Assembly (NCBI GenBank): GCA_964622455.1
Contig: CAZUQP010000022.1
Span: 1 to 64,000 of the forward strand
Source of the DNA: CAZUQP01 sp964622455
GTDB taxonomy: Bacteria > Pseudomonadota > Gammaproteobacteria > DSM-16500
Reading direction: 5' to 3'
Length of the DNA stretch: 64,000 bases
The translations under genes and the position numbers were made by a program. This document shows, piece after piece, positions 43,028 through 52,101 of this stretch. Position 1 is the stretch's first letter, and each line of letters begins with the position of its first letter. The notes under the pieces were generated by a model. The model saw nothing but the letters and a program-made list of their open reading frames with translations, was not told where the DNA came from and searched no databases.

Positions 43028-46000
43028 TTAAACTTCAAATGTCCACTCTTGCCACGCAGGAATGAGCGGAAAATAAAGTCCCATTCGGATAGGTCTTTTA
43101 TCTTTGCTTCGCATTGCTTCAAAATAGTAAAACATTTGTTGTTGATATTTCTTTTGTTCTTCGAGTAAAAATTCAGATAAATTTTCTCTATTAAAAATTG
43201 AAGTCTTGTAATCAATGATCCAACGAATATTATCATTCACAAATGTTCTATCCATGATGAGTTGCCGCGATTTTCCTTGGATGGTTGCGGTCAAACGGTA
43301 TTCGGCTTCTGCCTCTTGATGAGGAAATAAAATCCATTTTCCTCGTTCATCATTTAAAATATTTTTAATCGCTTGATGAATGAATTCGATTTCTGTATTT
43401 AGATCAGTATGCGGCATGCCTAGTTGTAGTAAGTGTTTTTTTAAATAACTAGAGGTAACAGAAAAATCTTTTTCTTGCCACCAAGAAATTCCGAAATAAC
43501 TCATTTGTTGTAAAATTTGATGTATCAATATTCCTCTATATTTCGGGAGAGGGTCTTTTAATTGGAATCCCGGATTTTTTTGATGATAAGCCATATCTTC
43601 TGTGAGATTACGTTCTTGAATAGGGTTTTTCCATGGAAGAGGAAAACGTTTGATATGACGAACATAGGTTTTATCATGTGTTTCGTGAGGAAAAGATTCT
43701 TGATAGGAAATTTTATTTTTAACAAGAGGCCACAATTCTTCAAGTAAACTATGTGTATTGACTGTTTCTTTGTCTTTTATATTAAAAAATAAATCCAAAC
43801 GTTTTTTAGCGCGTGTTGCGGCTACATATAATAAACGATTTTTTTCGTAATTATTTTTAATCGCATGCTGTCTCTTAATATAGTCATAAATAGGATCACT
43901 ATTTTTTCCGACACCTTGGATCGGCGCTATAATAAGAGCACTTTTTCCATCTTGGCGTGGTTGATCCATCCAGAGCAGCAATTGTTTTTCATCATGCGAT
44001 GCTTTGCGCTGAAGAGAAGGTAAAATAACGGTATCAAACTCAAGTCCTTTTGCATTATGAATGGTCATGATATGCAATGTATCATCAGTATGCGTCTCTG
44101 CTTTTGCGTATAAAAGTCCTGCATGTTCATAAAGAGTATCAAGATTCAGTAACTCACTATTTTTTTCGTATTTTTCTAATAAATTAAAATAAGCATCTGC
44201 ATCTTCTAAATCTGATTTTTCTTCTAAACAAGCAGGACCACCTAGTAAAAGCCAAGTGCTTTCAATCCAATAACGTGTATTTTTACGATAACGTTCTGCC
44301 ATTTTGGCTTTTAAAATAGGAAGAATACGTTGTAATCTTTCTTGTCCATCACTGCTTAATTCATCAAAAATAGAATCTGTTTGTAATTGCTCCCAAAGAC
44401 TTTTTTTTGTGTGACTATTCGATAAAATAAATAAATCACTTAATGATAATCCGCACCAAGGCGCACGCAAAATAGCAAGCCAGGCAACGCGGTCGGCAAC
44501 GTGAAATAATGCCCTCGTTAAAGCAATCAAATCTTGAATAAAGGGACGTTCAATTAAGGGATCAATATTAATCGCTCGGTAAGGAATATGCGCTTTCTTT
44601 AAAGCAAGCACAATGTGACGTAAATGCGTACGAGAGCGGACTAAAATCGCTATTTTTTCTGCTGGATATTGATTTTTATACTGTTTGATTAATTTGGTAA
44701 TGGCTTTTGCTTCAGTCTCTTCTTCCGCGTTTTTAAAAGCGTGTAATGTGACATGTGAGTGTTCTGTTAGCTCAGTATCATGTGCTTTACTTCTACTATA
44801 AGAAACGGCACCTGTCGCAATATCGTCAAAAGAAGGGAAGATATGATGAAAATGCTCATTGATCCAATCAAGAATAGCGGGCGTTGAACGAAAATTAGTG
44901 GTCAATGTAAGAGATTGAAGCGGTATATTTCCTATGCCGTGTTGGCGTGTACGGATAAATATCCCAACTTCTGCTTCACGAAAGCGGTAGATGGATTGCA
45001 TAGGGTCACCGACTAAAAAAAAGGTGCGGCCATCGCCTACTTCCCAGCCTGCAGAAAGTTTTTTGAGTAATTGATATTGATTATTTGAAGTATCTTGAAA
45101 CTCGTCCACCAGAATATGTTTTATTTGATAATCTAATAATAAATTTAAATCAGTGGGCGACTCATCTGTTCCTAATGCAGTGTCGGCTGCCAAGGCATTT
45201 TCAATGTAATCTATTTTTCCTTGTTGCTGAAATACGACATGTAATTCAGCAGTCACTACTTTTAATGCGGTATGCAATGCATCTAATATTTTCCATTGAG
45301 ATTCCTGATAAGTGAAAGCAGGCGCTAATCGTAATTCTTCAAAGGCAGATAATAGGTTTTTTTCATTTTTAAGGTTTTCTATTAAAGAAAAGATTCTCTG
45401 TTTAGCATCTTGAGCTAATTTTTTTTCATTCGAATTTTTATAAAAATCTGCGGGTAAAAACCCAATGTCTTTATCAAATCTTTTTCGCCACTGATTTGAT
45501 TTTGTCAGTAGTAATTCAGCAATTGCAAGCCAATATTTGCTATGATTTAGCGTTGGTTCTGGTATATTTCTTAAATATAGACAAGATGCAATAGGCGATT
45601 CTTTATTATTTTCTCTCAAATTTTTTGAAGAAAATTTTAATAGATAAAGCAATTCATCGCGATATTTTTTTGGTAAATGCAAGTCTAGATTTTGTAGAGC
45701 ATCTGTTACGATGGACTCTAAGCTTTTCTCAAGTGTTTTTCTCAATACTGGATCATGAGAGTTTAAAATAATATATCTTAGCCATTGGTCTCGTTTGGCA
45801 AGTAAGTTTACTAATAACATTTCAACTTTTGTCAAATCATTATCCATGTGAAAAATAATGGTTGCAATGGCATCTGACCATGGATGATTTTCTTCTAAAT
45901 GAGAAAGGAATTCTTGTGCAGCCTGCCGATAAAGAGGAGTAGCATCGTCGGTAATGTCTGGATTTGCGCCAAAACGGGATAGTATTGGCAATTGTCGAGT

Positions 46001-46375
46001 AAGATATGCGTTGAATGAGTCAATAGTTTGCAAACGTAAACGATGCGGGCTTTCTAGCAAATTCCATTGCAAGCTTTCATTTTGTTGCAATACTTTTTCG
46101 GCCAATTCTAAGGTTTTTTGCGCATGCAGTGATTCTGGTTTTTTCTTTTGTAATGCTTGGTGTAATGCATGCATAATCCGTGCGCGCATTTCTGCGGCTG
46201 ATTTTTTAGTAAAAGTGATGCCAATGATTTCTTCTGGTTGGGTAACAGTGCCTAATAAAACTAAAAAACGCTGTATCAGTAATTCAGTTTTGCCAGAACC
46301 CGCAGGTGCTTGCACAATGAATGAGGTTTTGGGGTCTAACGCACGTAAACGTGCTTCTTTATCATCAATCATCAT
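43028..46375 (-). CDS. AddA-like UvrD-family helicase/nuclease
   Basis: 1115-residue helicase-nuclease that with its partner resects double-strand breaks. Walker A is SFIVQAPAGSGKTELLIQRF near residues 18-37; ITFTKKSAAEMRARI, LVDEFQDTSNNQYQLL, FLVGDPMQSIYRFREAE, TNFRSTPAILDWIN, LHIMTIHNAKGLEFDTVILP and LLYVAATRAKKRLDLFF are helicase motifs. A C-terminal PD-(D/E)XK nuclease is seen in RWIIDYKTS. The ATG at 46375 overlaps the partner's TGA as ATGA, so it is preferred to the one at 46411. Confidence 0.93.
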   Translation of the reverse strand: MMIDDKEARLRALDPKTSFIVQAPAGSGKTELLIQRFLVLLGTVTQPEEIIGITFTKKSAAEMRARIMHALHQALQKKKPESLHAQKTLELAEKVLQQNESLQWNLLESPHRLRLQTIDSFNAYLTRQLPILSRFGANPDITDDATPLYRQAAQEFLSHLEENHPWSDAIATIIFHMDNDLTKVEMLLVNLLAKRDQWLRYIILNSHDPVLRKTLEKSLESIVTDALQNLDLHLPKKYRDELLYLLKFSSKNLRENNKESPIASCLYLRNIPEPTLNHSKYWLAIAELLLTKSNQWRKRFDKDIGFLPADFYKNSNEKKLAQDAKQRIFSLIENLKNEKNLLSAFEELRLAPAFTYQESQWKILDALHTALKVVTAELHVVFQQQGKIDYIENALAADTALGTDESPTDLNLLLDYQIKHILVDEFQDTSNNQYQLLKKLSAGWEVGDGRTFFLVGDPMQSIYRFREAEVGIFIRTRQHGIGNIPLQSLTLTTNFRSTPAILDWINEHFHHIFPSFDDIATGAVSYSRSKAHDTELTEHSHVTLHAFKNAEEETEAKAITKLIKQYKNQYPAEKIAILVRSRTHLRHIVLALKKAHIPYRAINIDPLIERPFIQDLIALTRALFHVADRVAWLAILRAPWCGLSLSDLFILSNSHTKKSLWEQLQTDSIFDELSSDGQERLQRILPILKAKMAERYRKNTRYWIESTWLLLGGPACLEEKSDLEDADAYFNLLEKYEKNSELLNLDTLYEHAGLLYAKAETHTDDTLHIMTIHNAKGLEFDTVILPSLQRKASHDEKQLLLWMDQPRQDGKSALIIAPIQGVGKNSDPIYDYIKRQHAIKNNYEKNRLLYVAATRAKKRLDLFFNIKDKETVNTHSLLEELWPLVKNKISYQESFPHETHDKTYVRHIKRFPLPWKNPIQERNLTEDMAYHQKNPGFQLKDPLPKYRGILIHQILQQMSYFGISWWQEKDFSVTSSYLKKHLLQLGMPHTDLNTEIEFIHQAIKNILNDERGKWILFPHQEAEAEYRLTATIQGKSRQLIMDRTFVNDNIRWIIDYKTSIFNRENLSEFLLEEQKKYQQQMFYYFEAMRSKDKRPIRMGLYFPLIPAWQEWTFEV

Positions 46376-49023
46376 TGTTCGTAAATCCGGCAAAAGGTAT
46401 GTAATGTACAATGATTACAGGTTTGATCACGGTCTTTAGGATCAACGGTTGCAATTCCCTGTTGAAAATCATGACTTAAGCTTTCAAGCGTTTTTTTCCA
46501 TTCCTGTAATTGTTGTTCCCACTGGGAACTTTTAGCATAAGATATTTCCGGTAATGTTTTAATAGAAGAAATATCAATGTTTTTTTTGCTGATCCCCATT
46601 AAGTCCATGTTATCTGCATGTAATTGACCAAAGGCAATGCCAATGGTTTTTTCGGCATTTGCAATGCAGTACAAGGGAAGCTGCGGTTCATCTAAGCGAT
46701 CGCTAAACCAATTTTTGATATGATTATTTTTTCCTGTTTTATAATCAATAATAAGATACTGACCATCGTTTAACTCATCTACGCGATCAATGCGTAAGGT
46801 CAGAGGGATTTTCCCTATCGAACAATGGGTTTCGTGTTCTTGAAAAATAACATTAAATGCAGGACGATTTTTTTCAAGCATTAACCATTCAAGTAATGAT
46901 TTTTCCAATCGTTTTTGCTCAAGCAATAAATATTTTTTTTGTAAATTATCTGGAACAACGTTTCGTATCGCATGATTTACATTTTCTTGAATCAGTTTTT
47001 TTAATTCTAGTTCAGTTAGCAGCTTAAGATTGTCTGAATTTTTAATTATTTTCCAAATAAGCTCTAGGGCCTTATGCATAATATTTCCGCGTTCTATATT
47101 GCGCAAACCCAATGTAGGTGTTTCTAAAGAACGTGCATGCAAACGTAATTCTGTAAAGGCTTTAAAAGGGCATGCTGCTTGTTGCTTGAAAATAGCGGTA
47201 CCGCCGTGAATGATTTCGGTATCGTTGATGGGCGGGGCAATATCATTTAGAAAAATTTCACTTGATTTTTTGGAGTGAATTTTTTCGGGAATACTTTCAT
47301 AATCACTCAGTTTGATATCATCTAACGTGATAGTATCAATATGATTTAATAAAGGACTTGGGCGTAAATCCATTTCTTCTTCTTTTTCGGCATGACTAAA
47401 TATAATGTTTTTTGGATGTTCTTTAAGTTGAGTGACTAATTTTTTGCAATAAATCAATTCGCGTTCGCTGGTTGCGTGCGGCATGTGCAATTTTTTTTGC
47501 AGCTGCTTTGGAATTAAAGGGTGTGGCTTTGGAGCTGCTGGCCAATGAGTATCATCAAAACCCATTACCCATAAATGTTGAAAAGGCAAACCAACCGCTT
47601 CAAGCGTTCCTACAATGTGAATGGACGCATCAGGTGTTTCTGGTTGGAAAGTGGTGCGGGCTATTAATTGTGTTAAAGCATGTAGGGCTTCTGAAAAAGA
47701 TGAGGTCGTAAGCAGCAGATCAAATGTGCTGTATTCTCTCAGTAATTCTAAAAAACGTGTCGTGACTTGATATTCTTCACTATTTAAACTGCGTTCACCC
47801 GGCCAGCCCAATAAAGTTAATAATTCAATGAATTGTTTTGCCCATTCGCTAAATGCCCGTTTTTTTGGAAAGCTTTCAATATATTTTACATAATGATGGA
47901 TACGTTTATTTAATTTAGGGGATATGGCAGCGAGAGAATAATTTTTATGGGGTGATAAAAATGTTTTAAGAGAGAATGAAGCAGCGTTTGCACTTCGTAA
48001 GCAAGTATCAAAATAAGCTCTTGAAAATTGCTCTTCTTCTGCTTCGCCTAAAAAAGGCGAGCGTAAAAAATAACTCATGGTTTCAATTGAAATTACTCCG
48101 AGATTTAATTTCAAAAATTGTAAAGCGGCTTTAATAACAGGAAATTCGTTTAAATTTTTCCCTGCAGAAATATTAAATGGCAAGAGGGTCGTATCGCGTG
48201 TGAATGTATTGTTTTCTGAAAAAACGTCTGAAAAGATACGTAAAATTGTATCGCGTAATGTTTCTAATGACGGTACGACACAGCCAATTAAATGAGGAGG
48301 TTTTATTTCGTTGGTGTCATAAATGGATTTAGCAAAACGTGCCATGCTATAAATTTCAGTTGTTTGATCGGGTAAGGCTATTTTTTGAATAGAACGTTTA
48401 AAAGAAGATTTTTCAGGAATATCTTCGCCTATTTCACTGCCGCGTTCTTGACAGGCAGATAATAATTTTTGATAGGCTGGCGCAATTTCGGTAAATCCAA
48501 GCAGAAGAATTTTTTTGGGCGGATTGATGGTATTTTCGATCAGGTTTTTATGAAGAAAAGCAGGAAGACTCGCGATACTAAGCCAATTATTTTTTTTACA
48601 TATTTTTTTAAACTCTAATGCCCATCGTTTAAATGCCTGGCTGTCTTCACCAAAATCTAAAGCGGCATGGTTAATATCAATATTCCATAATTTTAAGAGT
48701 TCAAATGCAGACTTGGCAAGTTCTGCTGTTGCTCCCAATTGTAATAAATCATTATTTTCGGGAGATTTTTTAAGAATGTCTTCCCATAAAACTGCTTCTT
48801 GAGAAGCGCTGAGCAGGAGAAAAGTATTCGTTATTTCTTTAGCGGCGTATTCATGCCATAAACGTTCTAGCCAGCTTTGGATAGGTAAGATATCAAGCGT
48901 TGGCCAAGTTAATTTTTTTTGTTGGATTTCCCTGTCATTAAACTGTTTCAGCCAAGTTGCAGCGAGCCTTCGATTAGGTGTTAAAATAGTTGTGTCTGAA
49001 TTGCATAAATTGAATAATTTCAC
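46372..49023 (-). CDS. AddB-like PD-(D/E)XK nuclease protein
   Basis: 883-residue partner of the AddA-like protein. The N-terminal part is an inactive helicase-like domain (TILTPNRRLAATWLKQFN; no proper Walker A). The C-terminal nuclease has RIDRVDELNDGQYLIIDYKTG. Four cysteines, one in QAACPFKAF and three in CNHCTLHTFC at the end, match the Fe-S cluster of AddB-type nucleases. It belongs to the group annotated as probable DNA repair protein next to AddA-like helicases. Only 17 bases separate it from the sensor kinase upstream. Confidence 0.9.
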   Translation of the reverse strand: MKLFNLCNSDTTILTPNRRLAATWLKQFNDREIQQKKLTWPTLDILPIQSWLERLWHEYAAKEITNTFLLLSASQEAVLWEDILKKSPENNDLLQLGATAELAKSAFELLKLWNIDINHAALDFGEDSQAFKRWALEFKKICKKNNWLSIASLPAFLHKNLIENTINPPKKILLLGFTEIAPAYQKLLSACQERGSEIGEDIPEKSSFKRSIQKIALPDQTTEIYSMARFAKSIYDTNEIKPPHLIGCVVPSLETLRDTILRIFSDVFSENNTFTRDTTLLPFNISAGKNLNEFPVIKAALQFLKLNLGVISIETMSYFLRSPFLGEAEEEQFSRAYFDTCLRSANAASFSLKTFLSPHKNYSLAAISPKLNKRIHHYVKYIESFPKKRAFSEWAKQFIELLTLLGWPGERSLNSEEYQVTTRFLELLREYSTFDLLLTTSSFSEALHALTQLIARTTFQPETPDASIHIVGTLEAVGLPFQHLWVMGFDDTHWPAAPKPHPLIPKQLQKKLHMPHATSERELIYCKKLVTQLKEHPKNIIFSHAEKEEEMDLRPSPLLNHIDTITLDDIKLSDYESIPEKIHSKKSSEIFLNDIAPPINDTEIIHGGTAIFKQQAACPFKAFTELRLHARSLETPTLGLRNIERGNIMHKALELIWKIIKNSDNLKLLTELELKKLIQENVNHAIRNVVPDNLQKKYLLLEQKRLEKSLLEWLMLEKNRPAFNVIFQEHETHCSIGKIPLTLRIDRVDELNDGQYLIIDYKTGKNNHIKNWFSDRLDEPQLPLYCIANAEKTIGIAFGQLHADNMDLMGISKKNIDISSIKTLPEISYAKSSQWEQQLQEWKKTLESLSHDFQQGIATVDPKDRDQTCNHCTLHTFCRIYEQ

Positions 49024-49040
49024 TCTTTAGCATCTCTTTA

Positions 49041-50396
49041 TCAATAACATACCGGAAATTCCACATCAAACTGCAATCCAATTCCAGATGAAGGCGTGCT
49101 CAATTTAATTTTAGCATGGTGTAAGCTGGCGATTTGATTCACGATGGCTAAACCAAGGCCGCTGCCTTGTTCTTGAGTGCCTAAAATCCGATAAAAACGT
49201 TCGAATACCCGCTCGCGCAACTCAATAGGAATTCCAGGCCCTGAATCGATCACTCGAAAAATGATTTGATCATTATCACGCAGAATACAAATTTTAATTT
49301 CACCTTTTTCAGGGGTGTAACGAATGGCATTGTCGACAATGTTACGAATTAATATTCCTAGCGCAATGTCATTGCCAAGCACAATCGTATTTTCTGGTGC
49401 CGGCAATAATTCTATTTCAATATTTTTTTCAAGAGCAATTGGTACAAGATAAGCAATAATTTCCGCAGACAATTTATGTAGATCGATAGGTTTGATATCA
49501 TTTAATTCTTCTTCTTGACTGAGGCGGCTTAAAATTAAAAGTTGTGCAACAATGTGGGAACTTCTATCGACACTTTGCACCACTTTTTGTAACGCATGCA
49601 CCCGGTCTGCTTCGTTACTTGCTTTTAATGCAACTTGTGCTTGCGTTTTAAGGGCCGCAAGCGGTGTTCGTAATTCATGCGCTGCATCGCCCGCGAAGCG
49701 CTTATTACGGTCAAAGGCTAGTTTTAATCGTAAAAATAATTGATTTAATTCAGCGACCAATGGTTTAATTTCGACGGGGATATTTTCTATATGTACGGGC
49801 TCTAAATAGGTTGAAGCACGATTTGAAATTTCATTGGTGACACGAGTAATTGAACGCAATGCAATGCCGACAATAATCCAAATCAGAATACCAAAAATAG
49901 GATAAGTGAATAATAAAATATAACCGTTGTTACGCGTGATATCATCGGCAAGTTTGTTACGAATATCATACAGTTCTGCAACAATAATCTTATTTTGCGT
50001 GCGGGGGTCAATAGCAGCATACATACGCCAATTATTATTTTTAATTTGTATGTCGCTAAATCCTAACTGGGCATCCAACATAGATTCTTTCGGACTATTT
50101 TTTGAATAAAGTAATAATTTTTTTTCTTTTGTCCATATTTGAAAAAGTAAATTTTTAGCGCCTATGTTTTCTGCAGTATTTAAATAAGAATGCACTTTAG
50201 ATTGAATATGCGGATCTTCTTCGGCAGCATGTGAAATAATTTCAATAAAGGAAAATAATTTTATGAGCTGGTCATCGAGGTAGGGCTGGATGACTTTAGT
50301 GTCTAATAAATAATTGCCGATGGCAGTGATGGAAGAGGCGATGGTCATGCTGATTAAAAGACTGATTAAAAGGAAGTGTCGTATTGAACGAATCAT
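49041..50396 (-). CDS. pmrB: Sensor histidine kinase, PmrB/QseC-like
   Basis: 451-residue membrane sensor. Membrane segments at about 8-28 and 155-177 enclose a periplasmic sensor domain with many Ile, Lys and Asn. A HAMP-like linker follows, then the H-box FAGDAAHELRTPLAALKTQA near residue 240 and ATPase boxes (IRNIVDNAIRYTPEKGEI, VIDSGPGIP, GSGLGLAIVNQIASLH). The start overlaps the response-regulator stop by four bases (ATGA). The pair resembles PmrAB of Legionella and Coxiella. The symbol rests on similarity as I recall it. Confidence 0.88.
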   Translation of the reverse strand: MIRSIRHFLLISLLISMTIASSITAIGNYLLDTKVIQPYLDDQLIKLFSFIEIISHAAEEDPHIQSKVHSYLNTAENIGAKNLLFQIWTKEKKLLLYSKNSPKESMLDAQLGFSDIQIKNNNWRMYAAIDPRTQNKIIVAELYDIRNKLADDITRNNGYILLFTYPIFGILIWIIVGIALRSITRVTNEISNRASTYLEPVHIENIPVEIKPLVAELNQLFLRLKLAFDRNKRFAGDAAHELRTPLAALKTQAQVALKASNEADRVHALQKVVQSVDRSSHIVAQLLILSRLSQEEELNDIKPIDLHKLSAEIIAYLVPIALEKNIEIELLPAPENTIVLGNDIALGILIRNIVDNAIRYTPEKGEIKICILRDNDQIIFRVIDSGPGIPIELRERVFERFYRILGTQEQGSGLGLAIVNQIASLHHAKIKLSTPSSGIGLQFDVEFPVCY

Positions 50397-51064
50397 GAGT
50401 CTTCTTTATCTTTGTCAATCATATAACCGATGCCGCGTATGGTATGGATGAAATTCTGGCCGAATTTTTTTCGCAAATTATGGATGTGGACTTCAAGTGC
50501 ATTACTATCAACATCTTCACCCCAGCCATAGAGTGATTGAGTAAGATGTTCTCTTGATAAAACACGCCCTGCATTTTCCAATAATTTTTGTAATAAAGAA
50601 AATTCACGCCGCGAGACATTAATTAACTCATTATTCAATGCTACCGTATGAGCTGCAGGGTTCAAGGTAATATTTTTGTGTATCAGTAGAGGTTCGGCGC
50701 GCGATGAAAACCGTCTTTGCAAAGCACGCAGCCTCGCGCACAATTCATCTAAATCGAAAGGCTTTGTTAAATAATCATCGGCTCCGCTGTCTAAGCCTTT
50801 TACTCGGTCTTCGATCGATTCACGGGCGGTCAAGATCAAAACCGGCATGGTCTGGCCGCGAGTCCTTAGGTTTTGTAATACGGTAATGCCAGGCATTTTA
50901 GGTAAACCCAGATCAAGAACAACGATATCAAAGTTTTCTGTTCTAAGCGCTTGGTCTGCGGACAATCCGTCTTTTAGCCAATCTACCGCATAGCCATATT
51001 GAACTAAGCCGGTCCTTAAACCATCGCCTAAAAGCTCATCATCTTCTACCAACAGTATCCGCAT
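50393..51064 (-). CDS. pmrA: Response regulator, PmrA/QseB-like (OmpR family)
   Basis: 223-residue OmpR-type regulator. Receiver domain: acidic pocket VEDDE (7-10), phosphorylation Asp51 in VVLDLGLPKMPG, Thr in LILTARES, Lys in LTKPFDLDELCARLRALQRR. DNA-binding winged helix: SRREFSLLQKLLENAGRVLS, SNALEVHIHNLRKKFG, IRGIGYMI. In Legionella and Coxiella the closely similar PmrA activates Dot/Icm effector and secretion genes. First gene of the pair, 61 bases downstream of the UDG-like gene. Confidence 0.92.
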   Translation of the reverse strand: MRILLVEDDELLGDGLRTGLVQYGYAVDWLKDGLSADQALRTENFDIVVLDLGLPKMPGITVLQNLRTRGQTMPVLILTARESIEDRVKGLDSGADDYLTKPFDLDELCARLRALQRRFSSRAEPLLIHKNITLNPAAHTVALNNELINVSRREFSLLQKLLENAGRVLSREHLTQSLYGWGEDVDSNALEVHIHNLRKKFGQNFIHTIRGIGYMIDKDKEDS

Positions 51065-51125
51065 GCCTACTTCCTCTGGTAAGAATATAACTTTATCTTT
51101 TTTATCAAATTATAGCAAATTTTCG

Positions 51126-51857
51126 TTATTTTCGGAGTAAATGCAGGGGCTTAAAAAAATCGATGACGGCTGCATTATGAATAAAAGAAATGTTATAGGG
51201 ATGTTCTGCATAAAGTGCTTTTATTTTATGGGGAACGATTAATTTGTCGATTGCATTTGCAACATTTCCTAATAATATTAATTGAACATTGGGACGATTT
51301 TTCAGGATAAAGTTTAAGACATGATGCATAAATGGCTGCCAGGCGATGGCATCTTTACGTACTTTTGTGGGGCGTAATACCAAAGTGGCATTCAGTAACA
51401 AAAAACCATGTTCTAAGAGAGCGGTAAATAATTCGTGATTAGTTTTAATTAAGTGATCTTTATTGATTTTGGTAATATCTGCTTGGGTGATATGAGCGGG
51501 ATTTAATAGGCCCTCTGCAATTAGCAGCATTTTTATGATATTGCGTAACGAGGTCGCGCGATTAACGGTTTTGCTTAAGCCTGTTTCTGACCATAGCCCT
51601 CTGACAAGGGCATCCCAAAAAGCATAACCATTAGCAGATTGCGCGCGCGGATAAGGAGATTCACCAAAAAAAATATAATTCGTCTTATCCAGAGGCAAAG
51701 AAAAAGCGTTCAAGATATTTTTAGGGCCTGGTAACCAATGATGCGTTTGATAGAGTTTATCTAAATAATCAGGATCCATTTTTTTTAAGGCATCTTGAAT
51801 GCATGTGTGCCAAGAAGGATCAACAGCATCTAAGTGAAATAATTGGCGTACTGTCAT
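51126..51857 (-). CDS. Uracil-DNA glycosylase-like protein with altered active site
   Basis: 243-residue protein with the fold pattern of family 1 uracil-DNA glycosylases: NYIFFGESPYPRAQSANGYA replaces the usual GQDPYH loop, LLLNATLVLR matches motif LLLN-x-x-LTVR, and HPYNISF replaces HPSPLS. The catalytic Asp of GQDPYH is Ser67 here and the following His is Pro70. It is therefore either a divergent family with another chemistry or an inactive relative. It lies alone between the response-regulator gene and the divergent Trm112 gene. Confidence 0.75.
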   Translation of the reverse strand: MTVRQLFHLDAVDPSWHTCIQDALKKMDPDYLDKLYQTHHWLPGPKNILNAFSLPLDKTNYIFFGESPYPRAQSANGYAFWDALVRGLWSETGLSKTVNRATSLRNIIKMLLIAEGLLNPAHITQADITKINKDHLIKTNHELFTALLEHGFLLLNATLVLRPTKVRKDAIAWQPFMHHVLNFILKNRPNVQLILLGNVANAIDKLIVPHKIKALYAEHPYNISFIHNAAVIDFFKPLHLLRK

Positions 51858-51904
51858 AAACTCTTACTATAATAGATTTTTATAAAAATGAGAGTGAATT
51901 ACTC

Positions 51905-52078
51905 ATGGATAAAAATTTACTTGAAATCATAGCATGTCCTGTTTGCAAAGGGGAATTGCTTTTTGATCAGGCAAATCAAGAGTTAATTTGTAAATTTGAT
52001 CGGATTGCATATCCCGTGATGGATGATATTCCTGTCTTGTTAGAAGAGCGTGCAAGAAGATTGGGGAGTGATGAATAA
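51905..52078 (+). CDS. Trm112/YcaR family small zinc-ribbon protein
   Basis: 57 residues: MDKNLLEIIACPVCKGELLF, a second ligand region at ELICKFDRIAYPV, then MDDIPVLLEERAR. This is the Trm112/DUF343 pattern, though only three cysteines are present. Eukaryotic Trm112 activates methyltransferases; bacterial YcaR is of unknown role and often lies near kdsB/lpxK, not seen here. It is convergent with rne (23-base gap). Confidence 0.88.
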   Translation: MDKNLLEIIACPVCKGELLFDQANQELICKFDRIAYPVMDDIPVLLEERARRLGSDE

Positions 52079-52101
52079 TATTAGAAAAGATTTATTATTC
52101 C

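Noticed and set aside
45954..46439. 161-codon plus-strand open frame opposite the AddA-like gene
   Set aside because: Cysteine-rich nonsense-like sequence antisense to a certain helicase gene; no start signal.
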